A stretch of 25,901 nucleotides of DNA from a virus. Position 1 is the first letter of the stretch, and every line of letters starts with the position of its first letter. The stretch is taken from positions 1 to 25,901 of IMG/VR virus record IMGVR_UViG_3300042691_033063; one strand, 5' to 3'. The notes beneath the pieces are model-generated. The model saw only the letters and a program-made list of their open reading frames with translations, had not been told where the DNA came from and searched no databases. The position numbers and the translations under genes are program-made. Positions 5,192-12,379 of the stretch are shown one piece after another.

Positions 5192-5440
5192 TTGGCGACT
5201 TATCCTGTTATTAATAAAGACACAGGAGAACAAAAAGAAGTTGTTCTTAGTGTTTATGATTGGGACAAATGGAAACAAGATAATCCAGAGTGGGAAAGAG
5301 ATTGGTCTGATCCATCTACTTGTCCCTCATCTGGAGAAGTGGGTGAGGTTTATGATAGACTTAAAAAATCTCATCCAGGGTGGAATGACGTTCTCCACAA
5401 AGCATCAAAAGTCCCAGGTTCAACAGTAAAACCAATTTAA
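5192..5440 (+). CDS. Conserved small phage protein, TTG start (82 aa)
   Basis: Unrecognised in function. The reading frame has no ATG at the front; the TTG at 5192 is preceded by a perfect GGAGGA (5180-5185) with a 6-nt spacer, so TTG initiation is well supported. The one upstream ATG (5178) reads only three codons. The product begins MATYPVINKDTGEQKEV and contains a Trp-rich core (YDWDKWKQDNPEWERDW) and a later HPGWNDVL segment. Similar proteins in cyanophages are sometimes labelled FmdB-like regulators, but the zinc-ribbon CxxC motifs of FmdB are absent here (only one Cys), so that label is not adopted. The gene sits between thyX and phoH. Confidence 0.8.
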   Translation: MATYPVINKDTGEQKEVVLSVYDWDKWKQDNPEWERDWSDPSTCPSSGEVGEVYDRLKKSHPGWNDVLHKASKVPGSTVKPI

Positions 5441-5447
5441 TTTTTTT

Positions 5448-6203
5448 ATGGCAAGAAGAAAAAGAGTAGACGATCAACCTATTGGTGTTGGAATGACTGC
5501 AAAGCAAATGAAGCGCAGGAAGCCAATTAATTCCGATTTAATGAGGGATATAGAACCTCTCACAGATAATCAAAAACTTTTATATGAAGCATATGAAAAA
5601 GGTCAGCATATAGTTGCTTATGGGTGTGCGGGTACTGGTAAAACGTTTATTACTCTTTATAATGCACTTCAAGATGTTCTTGATGAAAGAACCCCTTTTG
5701 AAAAAATTTATATCGTTAGGTCTCTTGTCGCTACCCGTGAAATTGGTTTTCTTCCTGGTGATCATGAGGACAAGTCATCACTTTATCAAATTCCCTATAA
5801 GAATATGGTAAAGTACATGTTCCAACTGCCAACAGATGCAGATTTTGAAATGCTCTATGGAAACCTCAAAACTCAGGGAACGATTAGTTTTTGGAGCACT
5901 TCTTTTATTCGCGGAACTACTCTGGACAATGCAATCATTATTGTAGATGAATTTCAAAATCTAAACTATCATGAACTCGATAGTATCATTACTCGTGTTG
6001 GTGAGAACTCTAAGATTATGTTCTGTGGAGATGCTACTCAATCCGATTTGATTAAAACAAACGAAAGGAATGGTATTGTTGATTTTATGAAGGTTCTTCG
6101 TCTCATGCCTTCAATTGATATTATTGAGTTTGGTGTTGATGACATTGTTCGTAGTGGATTCGTTAAAGAATATATTCTCGCAAAAATGGAAGTTGGTGTA
6201 TGA
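5448..6203 (+). CDS. phoH: PhoH-like P-loop ATPase
   Basis: 251-residue PhoH family ATPase. Walker A is GCAGTGKT (59-66) and Walker B is AIIIVDEFQN (162-171) with Asp167 and Glu168; the segment around GDATQSDL forms the sensor region expected for the family. The N-terminus is basic (MARRKRV, KQMKRRK). In bacteria PhoH belongs to the phosphate-starvation regulon, and cyanophages commonly carry it; its molecular role (possibly RNA-directed helicase or ribonuclease partner) is unsettled. It lies 7 nt after the previous gene, and its stop overlaps the start of the nuclease gene (ATGA). Confidence 0.95.
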   Translation: MARRKRVDDQPIGVGMTAKQMKRRKPINSDLMRDIEPLTDNQKLLYEAYEKGQHIVAYGCAGTGKTFITLYNALQDVLDERTPFEKIYIVRSLVATREIGFLPGDHEDKSSLYQIPYKNMVKYMFQLPTDADFEMLYGNLKTQGTISFWSTSFIRGTTLDNAIIIVDEFQNLNYHELDSIITRVGENSKIMFCGDATQSDLIKTNERNGIVDFMKVLRLMPSIDIIEFGVDDIVRSGFVKEYILAKMEVGV

Positions 6204-6880
6204 GTTTTATTCATCATAATTATTTGGGTGACATTGAGTTAGAGTGTAAAACAACAGAAAGCATCCGTCTCTATAATTTACCTAATGGAAACTGGGTGCC
6301 TTCTATTACTTCTGTTACTTCGTTTTATAATCGCCAAATTTTTGCAAAGTGGAGACAACGTGTTGGACTTGAAGAAGCAAATCGTATTACTAAAAGAGCC
6401 ACTGCTAGGGGAACTGATTTTCACCAAGTTTGTCAGGACTACTTAGAAAATAAAGAACTTGTTTGGGATAATTATCAAGTCCTGACAAAACACATGTTTC
6501 ATCATGCAAAACCTTATCTAGATAAGATAAATAATATTCATGCAATTGAAAGAACTCTTTATTCGGAATATCTTGGACTTGCTGGACGAGTTGATTGTAT
6601 TGCCGAGTATGAGGGAGAGTTAGCAGTTATTGACTTTAAAACGTCAGACAAAATTAAACCAGAGGAGTGGATTGAAAACTACTTCGTACAGGAAACATTC
6701 TACGCTGCAGCATATTACGAACTTACTGGAAAAGTTGTTAAAAAACTTATCACACTCATGGTTACTCCTGGTGGTGAGGTAAAAGTATTTGACAAAAGGA
6801 ATAAAGACGATTATATTAGACTATTAGTTCGTTATATCAAAGAATTTGTACATCACAATATTAGGTCAGATGGAGAATGA
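6200..6880 (+). CDS. PD-(D/E)XK superfamily nuclease
   Basis: 226-residue protein with a clear RecB/Cas4-like PD-(D/E)XK core: GTDFHQ (His75), then GRVDCIAEYEGELAVIDFKT giving Asp132 and the Asp145-Phe-Lys147 catalytic pair, with the following glutamine in FVQETFYAAAYY as the usual motif IV (QxxxY). A catalytic metal-dependent exo- or endonuclease acting in replication, recombination or host DNA breakdown is likely. There are no cysteines arranged for a Cas4-type iron-sulphur cluster. The gene is coupled to phoH by an ATGA overlap, and a promoter for the downstream gp33 gene lies inside its 3' part. Confidence 0.88.
   Translation: MSFIHHNYLGDIELECKTTESIRLYNLPNGNWVPSITSVTSFYNRQIFAKWRQRVGLEEANRITKRATARGTDFHQVCQDYLENKELVWDNYQVLTKHMFHHAKPYLDKINNIHAIERTLYSEYLGLAGRVDCIAEYEGELAVIDFKTSDKIKPEEWIENYFVQETFYAAAYYELTGKVVKKLITLMVTPGGEVKVFDKRNKDDYIRLLVRYIKEFVHHNIRSDGE
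6789..6817 (+). promoter_or_regulatory. Sigma70-type promoter inside the nuclease gene, before gene 33
   Basis: TTGACA (6789-6794), 17-bp spacer, TATATT (6812-6817). Predicted start about 6824, giving a leader of about 46 nt to the gp33 ATG. The consensus -35 and ideal spacing make it credible although it lies in coding sequence. Confidence 0.65.
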
Positions 6881-7127
6881 ATTAGAGAAAGTATTAGAAA
6901 GTAAATTCTTTTGTCCGTCACGTTTCGCTCAGGAGATTGAAAGTCTCGTACAGGTAAACGTCGAGATGAATTACATTGATGCGATTATCTATTTCTGCGA
7001 ACAAAACAACATTGATTTAGAATCAGTTCCTAAACTTATTTCAAAACCTTTGAAGGAAAAGATTAAGTATGAAGCAATGGAACTTAATTTTCTCAAGAAA
7101 ACATCACGCGCTAAATTAGTTTTTTAA
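6870..7127 (+). CDS. 33: Late promoter transcription accessory protein gp33
   Basis: 85-residue homologue of T4 gp33, the co-activator that binds the RNA polymerase beta flap and bridges it to the sliding clamp during late transcription. The segment MNYIDAIIYFCEQNNIDLES followed by VPKLISKPLKEKIKYEAMEL aligns well with the T4 gp33 core (MSYLEATTAFLEENSI, then KFIPSGIIEKIQSEAIDENL). The C-terminal hydrophobic end RAKLVF occupies the position of the T4 clamp-binding end LDFLL. It is shorter than T4 gp33 (112 aa) at the N-terminus. ATG 6870 overlaps the nuclease gene by 11 nt; an ORF extension to 6846 lacks a better ribosome site. TAATG overlap with gene 59 follows. Confidence 0.87.
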   Translation: MENELEKVLESKFFCPSRFAQEIESLVQVNVEMNYIDAIIYFCEQNNIDLESVPKLISKPLKEKIKYEAMELNFLKKTSRAKLVF

Positions 7128-7723
7128 TGATGCCATTTGATTCATATAAATGTTATCTGTCTTTGAAAAATCATTTTACAAAAGACAGTTATGATTACTT
7201 TAAGTATTGTGGTAAATCAAGAGCAACTATTCAATCTTTTTACAAAAGAAAAGATAGAATGTGGTTTGAGAAAATTGCAAGACAAAAAACAGATCAAGAA
7301 GTAGTTGATTTCTTCGTTGCCAATTTTGTATCTTGTCCTGATCCAGAAACACTTTGGATTGGTGAAATGATTAAAGAAGGAGAAGAAAGATATCAAAACT
7401 GGCAAAAGAAAGTTCAATCACTTTCGTATGTCTTTAAGGAAGAAAGTCAATCTTTATTTGAAGAAAATAAATTCGAGGATGTTTTTAAGTGTTCTAAGGG
7501 GCATCCACCTCTTCTAAAAAAGTTCCTGAGCGGGAAGATTAGCCTGGAAACCATGGTGATCTATGACCGAATATTCCTGTACGGGAATAAGTTTGATAAG
7601 AAACTTCAAGACCCAGTGTGGCAAACCGTCAGCAGGAGGATTAAAAAATATAATCCATTCCTAAATATTGACGTATTTCGTTTTAGGCGAATCTTAAAAG
7701 AAATTATCCTGGAGGATCAATGA
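7127..7723 (+). CDS. 59: Replicative helicase loader gp59
   Basis: 198-residue homologue of T4 gp59, which loads the gp41 helicase onto gp32-coated forked DNA. Family features include the N-terminal YKCYLSLKNHF, the basic KSRATIQSFYKRKDRMWFEK segment matching the T4 SDAAYQKRRDKYFFQKL region, a middle WIGEMI segment (T4 AWIGDI), and a C-terminal half with LLKKFLSGKISLETMVIYDRIF like the T4 LLQSNIISFETFILLDSFL. Length is close to T4 gp59 (217 aa). Start is ATG 7127 overlapping the gp33 stop; a second ATG follows at 7130. It sits directly upstream of the gene 32 region, as expected for its partner. Confidence 0.9.
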   Translation: MMPFDSYKCYLSLKNHFTKDSYDYFKYCGKSRATIQSFYKRKDRMWFEKIARQKTDQEVVDFFVANFVSCPDPETLWIGEMIKEGEERYQNWQKKVQSLSYVFKEESQSLFEENKFEDVFKCSKGHPPLLKKFLSGKISLETMVIYDRIFLYGNKFDKKLQDPVWQTVSRRIKKYNPFLNIDVFRFRRILKEIILEDQ

Positions 7724-8064
7724 GTTTCTTTAGTTCCGAAGTTGTCCGCGCAGAGATGACTGAAATTGCAGAACTTCAAGAACAAATTTATAACAACATC
7801 TTTAAGTTTCCAACAATGACTAAAAGTGAAAAACTAGAGCATGTTGAAGTTCTTGAAACTCTTTTAGATAAACAAAAAGTTCTTTATACAAGAATGAGTT
7901 TATCTGATGATCCTGAGGCAAAAGAAATGAAAGAACGCATTATTAGTTCTGCCATTATGATGGGAATGCCTCCTGGCACAGATATGAATATTATTCTTGG
8001 CAACATGTCAAAGATGCTTGAGATAATGAAGCAGCAGATTGACAAAACGGGTTCAGACCTGTAG
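7720..8064 (+). CDS. DUF1825-like protein
   Basis: 114-residue helical protein beginning MSFFSSEVVRAEMTEIAELQ, which resembles the cyanobacterial DUF1825 family (MAFFDSEIVQEEA-type start, a central LETLLDKQKVLYTRMSLSDD and a C-terminal MPPGTDMNIILGNMSKMLEIM segment). The family has no established function; in cyanophages such a gene sits between genes 59 and 32, suggesting a role in replication. It overlaps the gene 59 stop by 4 nt (ATGA), with CTGGAGG just upstream as ribosome site. The gene 32 promoter lies across its 3' end. Confidence 0.78.
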   Translation: MSFFSSEVVRAEMTEIAELQEQIYNNIFKFPTMTKSEKLEHVEVLETLLDKQKVLYTRMSLSDDPEAKEMKERIISSAIMMGMPPGTDMNIILGNMSKMLEIMKQQIDKTGSDL

Positions 8065-8067
8065 AAT
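8039..8067 (+). promoter_or_regulatory. Sigma70-type promoter for gene 32
   Basis: TTGACA (8039-8044), 17-bp spacer, TAGAAT (8062-8067), across the end of the upstream gene. Expected start about 8074, giving a 38-nt leader to the gp32 ATG, which contains two GTACACA copies (8075-8081 region and 8105-8111 region) and a GAGG ribosome site. Confidence 0.75.
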
Positions 8068-8111
8068 AACGAAGTACACAAAGGCCAAATCTCAAACAAT
8101 ACGAGGTACAC

Positions 8112-9062
8112 ATGTCTAATTTCGCAAATCTTAAAAAGCAATCTTCTCTTGGTTCTCTGACTGAAAAGTTGGTAAAGCAAGTAGAAAAGATGAGTACTAC
8201 TTCCAGTGGAGCCGATGATCGTCTCTGGAAACCGGAGATGGATAAGACTGGAGTAGGTTCTGCAGTTATCCGCTTTCTTCCTGCCCCTGATGGTGAGGAA
8301 CTTCCTTGGATCAAAATGTATTCACATGCATTTCAAGGTACAGGTGGTTGGTATATTGAAAACTCCCTGACAACTCTAGGTCAAAAAGATCCCGTTTCGG
8401 AGTATAATCGTGGTCTTTGGAACAGTGGTAGTGACAAAGATAAGGATACTGTCCGTAAGCAAAAGCGTAAACTGTCCTACTACTCTAACATTTACGTAAT
8501 TAAGGATCCCGCTAATCCTCAAAATGAAGGTAAGGTATTTCTGTTTAAGTATGGTAAGAAAATCTTTGATAAGATTCTGAATGCAATGCAACCAGAATTT
8601 GAAGATGAAGAACCCATCAATCCCTTTGATTTCTGGGCTGGTGCAAACTTCAAACTGAAGATTGTGAAGAAGGATGGTTATTGGAACTACGACAAGTCTG
8701 AGTTTGATCGTGTTGCTCCTCTCCTTGATGATGACGATGCACTTGAAGCAATTTGGAAGAAAGAATATTCTCTTTCTGCTATCACTGCTCCCGATCAGTT
8801 TAAGACTTATAAAGAACTTGAGACTCGTATGAACTATGTTCTCGGTCTGAGCCAGACTAATACTCCAGTTCAGTCTCGTGCTGTAGTCGAACAAGAAGAT
8901 GAGTTTGAATCTTATTCTTCCACTCCTACTCGTGAGGATAAAGTTATGGAAGAATTGGAACAGTCTTATGTTCGCTCAAAGTCTCCTTCACTTCCTAAAA
9001 TTACTCAGGATGATGATGAAGATGATGCTCTCTCTTACTTCCAGCGTCTTGCTGAAGATTGA
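8112..9062 (+). CDS. 32: Single-stranded DNA-binding protein gp32
   Basis: 316-residue homologue of T4 gp32, which coats ssDNA in replication, recombination and repair. Domains in order: an N-terminal basic self-association segment (about 1-27), a DNA-binding core from about residue 45, where GGWYIENSL, KQKRKLSYYSNIYVIKDPAN and EGKVFLFKYGKKIFDKI match the T4 core (GKWYIET, KRKTSYWANILVVKDPA, GKVFKYRFGKKIWDKI), then an acidic C-terminal tail (about 258-316) ending in DDDEDDALSYFQRLAED for partner recruitment. His72 corresponds to T4 zinc ligand His64, but the three T4 zinc cysteines are missing and the whole protein has no Cys. It has its own promoter and a dedicated terminator. Confidence 0.95.
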   Translation: MSNFANLKKQSSLGSLTEKLVKQVEKMSTTSSGADDRLWKPEMDKTGVGSAVIRFLPAPDGEELPWIKMYSHAFQGTGGWYIENSLTTLGQKDPVSEYNRGLWNSGSDKDKDTVRKQKRKLSYYSNIYVIKDPANPQNEGKVFLFKYGKKIFDKILNAMQPEFEDEEPINPFDFWAGANFKLKIVKKDGYWNYDKSEFDRVAPLLDDDDALEAIWKKEYSLSAITAPDQFKTYKELETRMNYVLGLSQTNTPVQSRAVVEQEDEFESYSSTPTREDKVMEELEQSYVRSKSPSLPKITQDDDEDDALSYFQRLAED

Positions 9063-10076
9063 TTATTCGTAAAGTCTAGAATTATCTCCTCTCTTAAGGG
9101 TATCGCTCAAGTACTGAGTGCTACCCTTTTTATATGGCATAATTTCAGCAAGGTCATTAAACATTACATTTAGATATGCTGGTTTTAATATAAAAATATT
9201 TCTCTTTTTGTTTTCTACACCTAACTCATATTCAAAGTTTGTAATTGGATTTAAAATTGTTGATGAGGTTAGAGTTACATAATACCCAAGATTTGAGTCA
9301 AAGTATTCATAGTAGTATGAGTTTCCAGATAAACCACCAGCAAATAAAACTTCTTCAGCACCACTTGTGCTTAGAACTGGTGAAGCCACAGAAGGAACAG
9401 ATGGTAAAGCATATGTGAAGGATATTGTTAGATTGGATGATGCATCAAGACTAATAGAAGTAACTTCATATCTTCCATTATAGATTGATTCTGATATATT
9501 ATTAACTAGTACTTCTGAACCTACAGTTAAACCTTGAAGTCCAGTTTTTAATGTTATTGTTGCCGTATCCGTTGGAGTAATTCCATTTCCAGAAAACACC
9601 TGAGAAATTTTTGAATTACTCATTTCAATGAAGTTTCCATTTGTTCTCCAGGTATTTTTCATTTGAATGCCACCGGGAAGAATAACATTATTCAAAGAGT
9701 CTCTTGTCTCTATTGTTTCGTAATGATGCACTCCATTATAAAAATTATCATATGTTTCATATCTTTCTAACATTACTTTATCAAAAGTATTTTGTGAAAG
9801 AGGCCATTCAGTCTGGACGTTTAAGATATTATTAGAAAGTAGAACAACCCAATCTAAGGTTGAGTCTCCATAGAATTTAAAAGCAACATTATCTGGCCTT
9901 TCATCGCCTTGAATTTCATACTTCTCAAAAAAGGATAAGTTTTGAAAAATATCCTCACGTAATTTTGCTCTTCTGAATATATTTTTTACAGGAACATAAT
10001 TTGAAATTTCTTGGTTGTTTATGTCCCTGTTTATGTACTCAAAATTTGGTACGTTTTTAAAGTAATGATTTGCCAT
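9063..10076 (-). CDS. 53: Baseplate wedge protein gp53
   Basis: 337-residue homologue of T4 gp53, the wedge subunit that joins wedges and starts the baseplate ring. The family region is at the N-terminus, with FFEKYEIQGDERPDNVAFKF followed by YGDSTLDWVVLLSNNI (T4: YIKGSPRPEELANAIYGNPQLYWVLLMCNDN). It is much longer than T4 gp53 (196 aa): roughly residues 145-260 are an inserted beta-rich domain (LKTGLQGLTVGSEVLVNNIS, YNGRYEVTSISL). The C-terminus returns to the family pattern (FILKPAYLNVMFNDLAEIMP). The last codons, read on the other strand, form the gene 32 terminator. Its stop directly abuts the gene 32 stop. One nucleotide separates it from the upstream gp48 gene. Confidence 0.9.
   Translation of the reverse strand: MANHYFKNVPNFEYINRDINNQEISNYVPVKNIFRRAKLREDIFQNLSFFEKYEIQGDERPDNVAFKFYGDSTLDWVVLLSNNILNVQTEWPLSQNTFDKVMLERYETYDNFYNGVHHYETIETRDSLNNVILPGGIQMKNTWRTNGNFIEMSNSKISQVFSGNGITPTDTATITLKTGLQGLTVGSEVLVNNISESIYNGRYEVTSISLDASSNLTISFTYALPSVPSVASPVLSTSGAEEVLFAGGLSGNSYYYEYFDSNLGYYVTLTSSTILNPITNFEYELGVENKKRNIFILKPAYLNVMFNDLAEIMPYKKGSTQYLSDTLKRGDNSRLYE
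9096..9131 (+). terminator. Rho-independent terminator of gene 32, inside the convergent gene 53
   Basis: AAGGGTA (9096-9102) pairs with TACCCTT (9122-9128), extended by CTCA with TGAG around an AGTAC loop; one mismatch interrupts the stem. A five-T run follows (9127-9131). It lies 34 nt after the gp32 stop, entirely within the 3' coding part of gene 53. Confidence 0.85.
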
Positions 10077-10077
10077 A

Positions 10078-11439
10078 TTAGTAACCTATTGAATGCTTTC
10101 CATCATAATCCTTATCATAAATTGGTTCTAGTTCTTGGAATGATAATGTCATACTATAAGAAACCATAGTTCCATCATCATAAGTCATATAAGTTCCGAG
10201 AGGTGTATAATCAACGGAGCAATTAAGAAGAGCACACTCTTTGATTTTGTTGATACCTGGATGTTCTGTTTCTTTACCTTTGTACTTATATTCAATAAGA
10301 AATGTATTTGGTGCAGTTAAAAATATATTATCTTTAGTTGTTCTTGGTGCCATATTTTTTTTAAAGAAATTGATAATTCTTTTTATATTTTCCGCTTCCT
10401 TTTGTTCTCTTGCAGACATCTGAAATCTGAAATCAAAAGGTCTTAATTGTGGACCTGTGAAAAGAAGTTCTAAGTTTGGGTTTAGTACAGAACCAAATCT
10501 TCCAAGGAGATTTTGTATACTAACTGCTTCTCCAGCAAGAGCAACTTTAACCGCATTGGCGTTTTTAATGACATCTCCTGTTGCTTCTCCCAGTTTTGTA
10601 CCAAGTAATTGTCCTGCAGCATTTGCATCTGCAGCATTCATCAAACCAGTTGAAAGATTGACGGCTTTTCTTTCTATTGCATTTAAACTTGTACCTTGCC
10701 AATCTACAGAATTTGCATCAGTGATTGATGCCTGAACTGGTAAAAATACATGTCCTAAAGGTTTTTTTCCTTCTAGATTTGATGTTCTATCTCTACTTTG
10801 TATAGATGTAGTTGAAAGATTTCCGCTTGCAATATATTCTAGTGCAGTAAATTTAATTCTATCTTGAGCGGTTACCTTATCATCTTTATCCATACCTAGT
10901 GGATAAACCGCAATCATACTTGTGTTTTGATTTTGTGCTACTGTAGGTTTTACTCCTGTACTTACTGGAGTGCTGGATGGTCCATCTGGAGATGGTGTTG
11001 ACGATGGGCTAGGTGCAGTAGGTGCTGGGTCTGATGGTTGTGGTGGTTGAGCTCCTGGAGTTCCTGATGTACTTCTTACTCCTGGAACTGCAAGATTTCT
11101 TCCGGTAACAGGTGCATTTTTATTGAATGCATATGCTCTTTCATTATTCAATCCAGCGATTGAATTTCCAGTATAAAAATCTTTTAGTAAAGCGTCATCT
11201 GAGTTGTAGTCTAACCCTACAGGCAAGTCTTTTCTTAAATTTGAAATGGAATCGCTTGCTGAAGGCGTCCATCCCCACTTTCCAGAACCACCTGTATCTT
11301 TTGATGAACTAAAAGTTGGAAATGATGTACCTAATCTAAACCATTCAGCATTACCATTGTTATAATCTATTAATATTCTTCCGGGAAGCATTTTACCACC
11401 CAATTTCATACCATAGTTGAAAGATGTTTGGTTTGCCAT
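10078..11439 (-). CDS. 48: Baseplate tail-tube cap protein gp48
   Basis: 453-residue homologue of T4 gp48, which sits on the baseplate hub and starts the tail tube. The recognisable part is the C-terminal half: RPFDFRFQMSAREQKEAENI with KRIINFFKKNMAPR, then FLTAPNTFLIEYKYKG and NCSVDYTPLGTYMTYDDGTM followed by SYSMTLSFQELEPI, the tube-like fold. The central region (about residues 128-168) is Pro/Ser/Thr-rich and low in complexity, a likely flexible linker, accounting for the excess over T4 (364 aa). A GGAGGAG ribosome site precedes the ATG by 5 nt, and a late promoter box lies about 60 nt upstream. Gene 53 follows with a one-base gap. Confidence 0.88.
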   Translation of the reverse strand: MANQTSFNYGMKLGGKMLPGRILIDYNNGNAEWFRLGTSFPTFSSSKDTGGSGKWGWTPSASDSISNLRKDLPVGLDYNSDDALLKDFYTGNSIAGLNNERAYAFNKNAPVTGRNLAVPGVRSTSGTPGAQPPQPSDPAPTAPSPSSTPSPDGPSSTPVSTGVKPTVAQNQNTSMIAVYPLGMDKDDKVTAQDRIKFTALEYIASGNLSTTSIQSRDRTSNLEGKKPLGHVFLPVQASITDANSVDWQGTSLNAIERKAVNLSTGLMNAADANAAGQLLGTKLGEATGDVIKNANAVKVALAGEAVSIQNLLGRFGSVLNPNLELLFTGPQLRPFDFRFQMSAREQKEAENIKRIINFFKKNMAPRTTKDNIFLTAPNTFLIEYKYKGKETEHPGINKIKECALLNCSVDYTPLGTYMTYDDGTMVSYSMTLSFQELEPIYDKDYDGKHSIGY

Positions 11440-11498
11440 CAGAACTCCTCCTCACTTACAAGAGGATTAGTTATCTCAATTTTTTGTAGAGTATGAGA

Positions 11499-11506
11499 CA
11501 TTTATA
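11499..11506 (-). promoter_or_regulatory. T4-type late promoter for genes 48-53
   Basis: On the minus strand this reads TATAAATG, 7 of 8 to the T4 late box TATAAATA, in the 75-nt gap between the unknown gene at 11515 and gene 48. It is correctly placed for a leftward late transcript starting near 11493. Confidence 0.55.
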
Positions 11507-11514
11507 GGAGTTTT

Positions 11515-11901
11515 TTATTTATTTAGACGGAATTTTGCATAAGGTATTGATAGCATCTCATCAAGTTCTTCATACTTTACAACGTGAAGTTTTCCTGCAA
11601 CTTCTTCCCAAGTATATTGCCTACCTTCTCTCCAATGAAAATTGATTGCTTTGAATCCCCATCTTTCTAGTGAAGTGCAAGCAATCAGTGGATGTTGGTC
11701 GTATTCGATATTTGGTGTCTTTGGATTGTATATAAAGGTATAAAACTTTCCTGGCTCTGGATATAATACTTCCTCTTTCAAAGTATCCATAATAATCAGC
11801 ATTAAATCTTCTGGGTCATTGGTTCCAGCATCATCAATTTTCTTTTTGAGTTCTCTCATTCTTTGAGGAACATTAGCATATTGACCGAAACCTTTTGCCA
11901 T
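11515..11901 (-). CDS. Conserved phage protein of unknown function (128 aa)
   Basis: Unrecognised function. The sequence is well ordered: an N-terminal MAKGFGQYANVPQRMRELKK, a helical middle (DLMLIIMDTLKEEV), then an aromatic, probably beta-rich part (KFYTFIYNPKTPNIEYDQHP, RWGFKAINFHWREGRQYTWE) and an end SIPYAKFRLNK. Its ATG overlaps the gp4 stop on the minus strand (TAATG), so it is translationally coupled to the head-completion gene, and it lies upstream of gp48. Context suggests a late structural or assembly role. The pattern is familiar from other cyanomyoviruses as a hypothetical protein. Confidence 0.82.
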   Translation of the reverse strand: MAKGFGQYANVPQRMRELKKKIDDAGTNDPEDLMLIIMDTLKEEVLYPEPGKFYTFIYNPKTPNIEYDQHPLIACTSLERWGFKAINFHWREGRQYTWEEVAGKLHVVKYEELDEMLSIPYAKFRLNK

Positions 11902-12341
11902 TAATTAAATAACTCCTCTTCGGTAATGACTTTAAACTCTAGCATCCTATCCGCACACCATTCTTTTGCTGCTTTCCATTTTGCTTGATTTACTGCATAG
12001 GTTTTGCATTCATACAGATATGATTTCGTTACTCTAGACCTTTGCTTTGGTGGAATTGTTTGTTTCTTTGGTTTCACTTCAATCACATAAGTTTTAATCT
12101 TACCCGAAGACTCTTGAACTTTGATAAGGTAATCTGGAAAGTATCGATGCACTCTACCATCCACGGGAGACACATAAGAAATACAAAATTCTTCAGACGC
12201 CCAAGAAATTATACTTGGATTGTGGTCGCAGTAATAACAAAACTTTCTCTCCCAACTACTTCGACATATAATATTATTTGGGTTTCCTTTATATTTTTCG
12301 GGATAGGATGGTTTATAGATGCTTTTAATACTTTCTGCCAT
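11901..12341 (-). CDS. 4: Head completion protein gp4
   Basis: 146-residue homologue of T4 gp4 (also called gp50/65), needed to finish DNA-filled heads before tail joining; T4 gp4 is about 150 aa. Matching features are NPNNIICRSSWERKFCYYCD, PSIISWASEEFCISYVSPVD, GRVHRYFPDYLIKV and YVIEVKPKKQTIPP. The pattern Glu...Asp(FPDY)...Glu-x-Lys (VIEVKPK) looks like a TnsA/PD-(D/E)XK-type nuclease fold, as noted for the family; Asp74-region and EVK residues are retained, so catalytic activity is possible. It is the first gene of the leftward block, with a perfect late promoter box 31 nt upstream. No Shine-Dalgarno is obvious. Confidence 0.92.
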   Translation of the reverse strand: MAESIKSIYKPSYPEKYKGNPNNIICRSSWERKFCYYCDHNPSIISWASEEFCISYVSPVDGRVHRYFPDYLIKVQESSGKIKTYVIEVKPKKQTIPPKQRSRVTKSYLYECKTYAVNQAKWKAAKEWCADRMLEFKVITEEELFN

Positions 12342-12371
12342 TTGCTATCATACATAATATATCAGTAAAAA

Positions 12372-12379
12372 TATTTATA
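12372..12379 (-). promoter_or_regulatory. Perfect T4 late promoter box for the leftward block
   Basis: Reads TATAAATA on the minus strand, an exact match to the T4 late box. Expected start near 12366 gives a leader of about 25 nt before the gp4 ATG at 12341. It lies in the 39-nt divergent gap and forms one arm of an inverted repeat. Confidence 0.75.

Noticed and set aside
8376-8894. 172-codon open frame on the minus strand
   Set aside because: It lies entirely within gene 32 on the opposite strand, has no ribosome site, and its product has a shadow-like composition.
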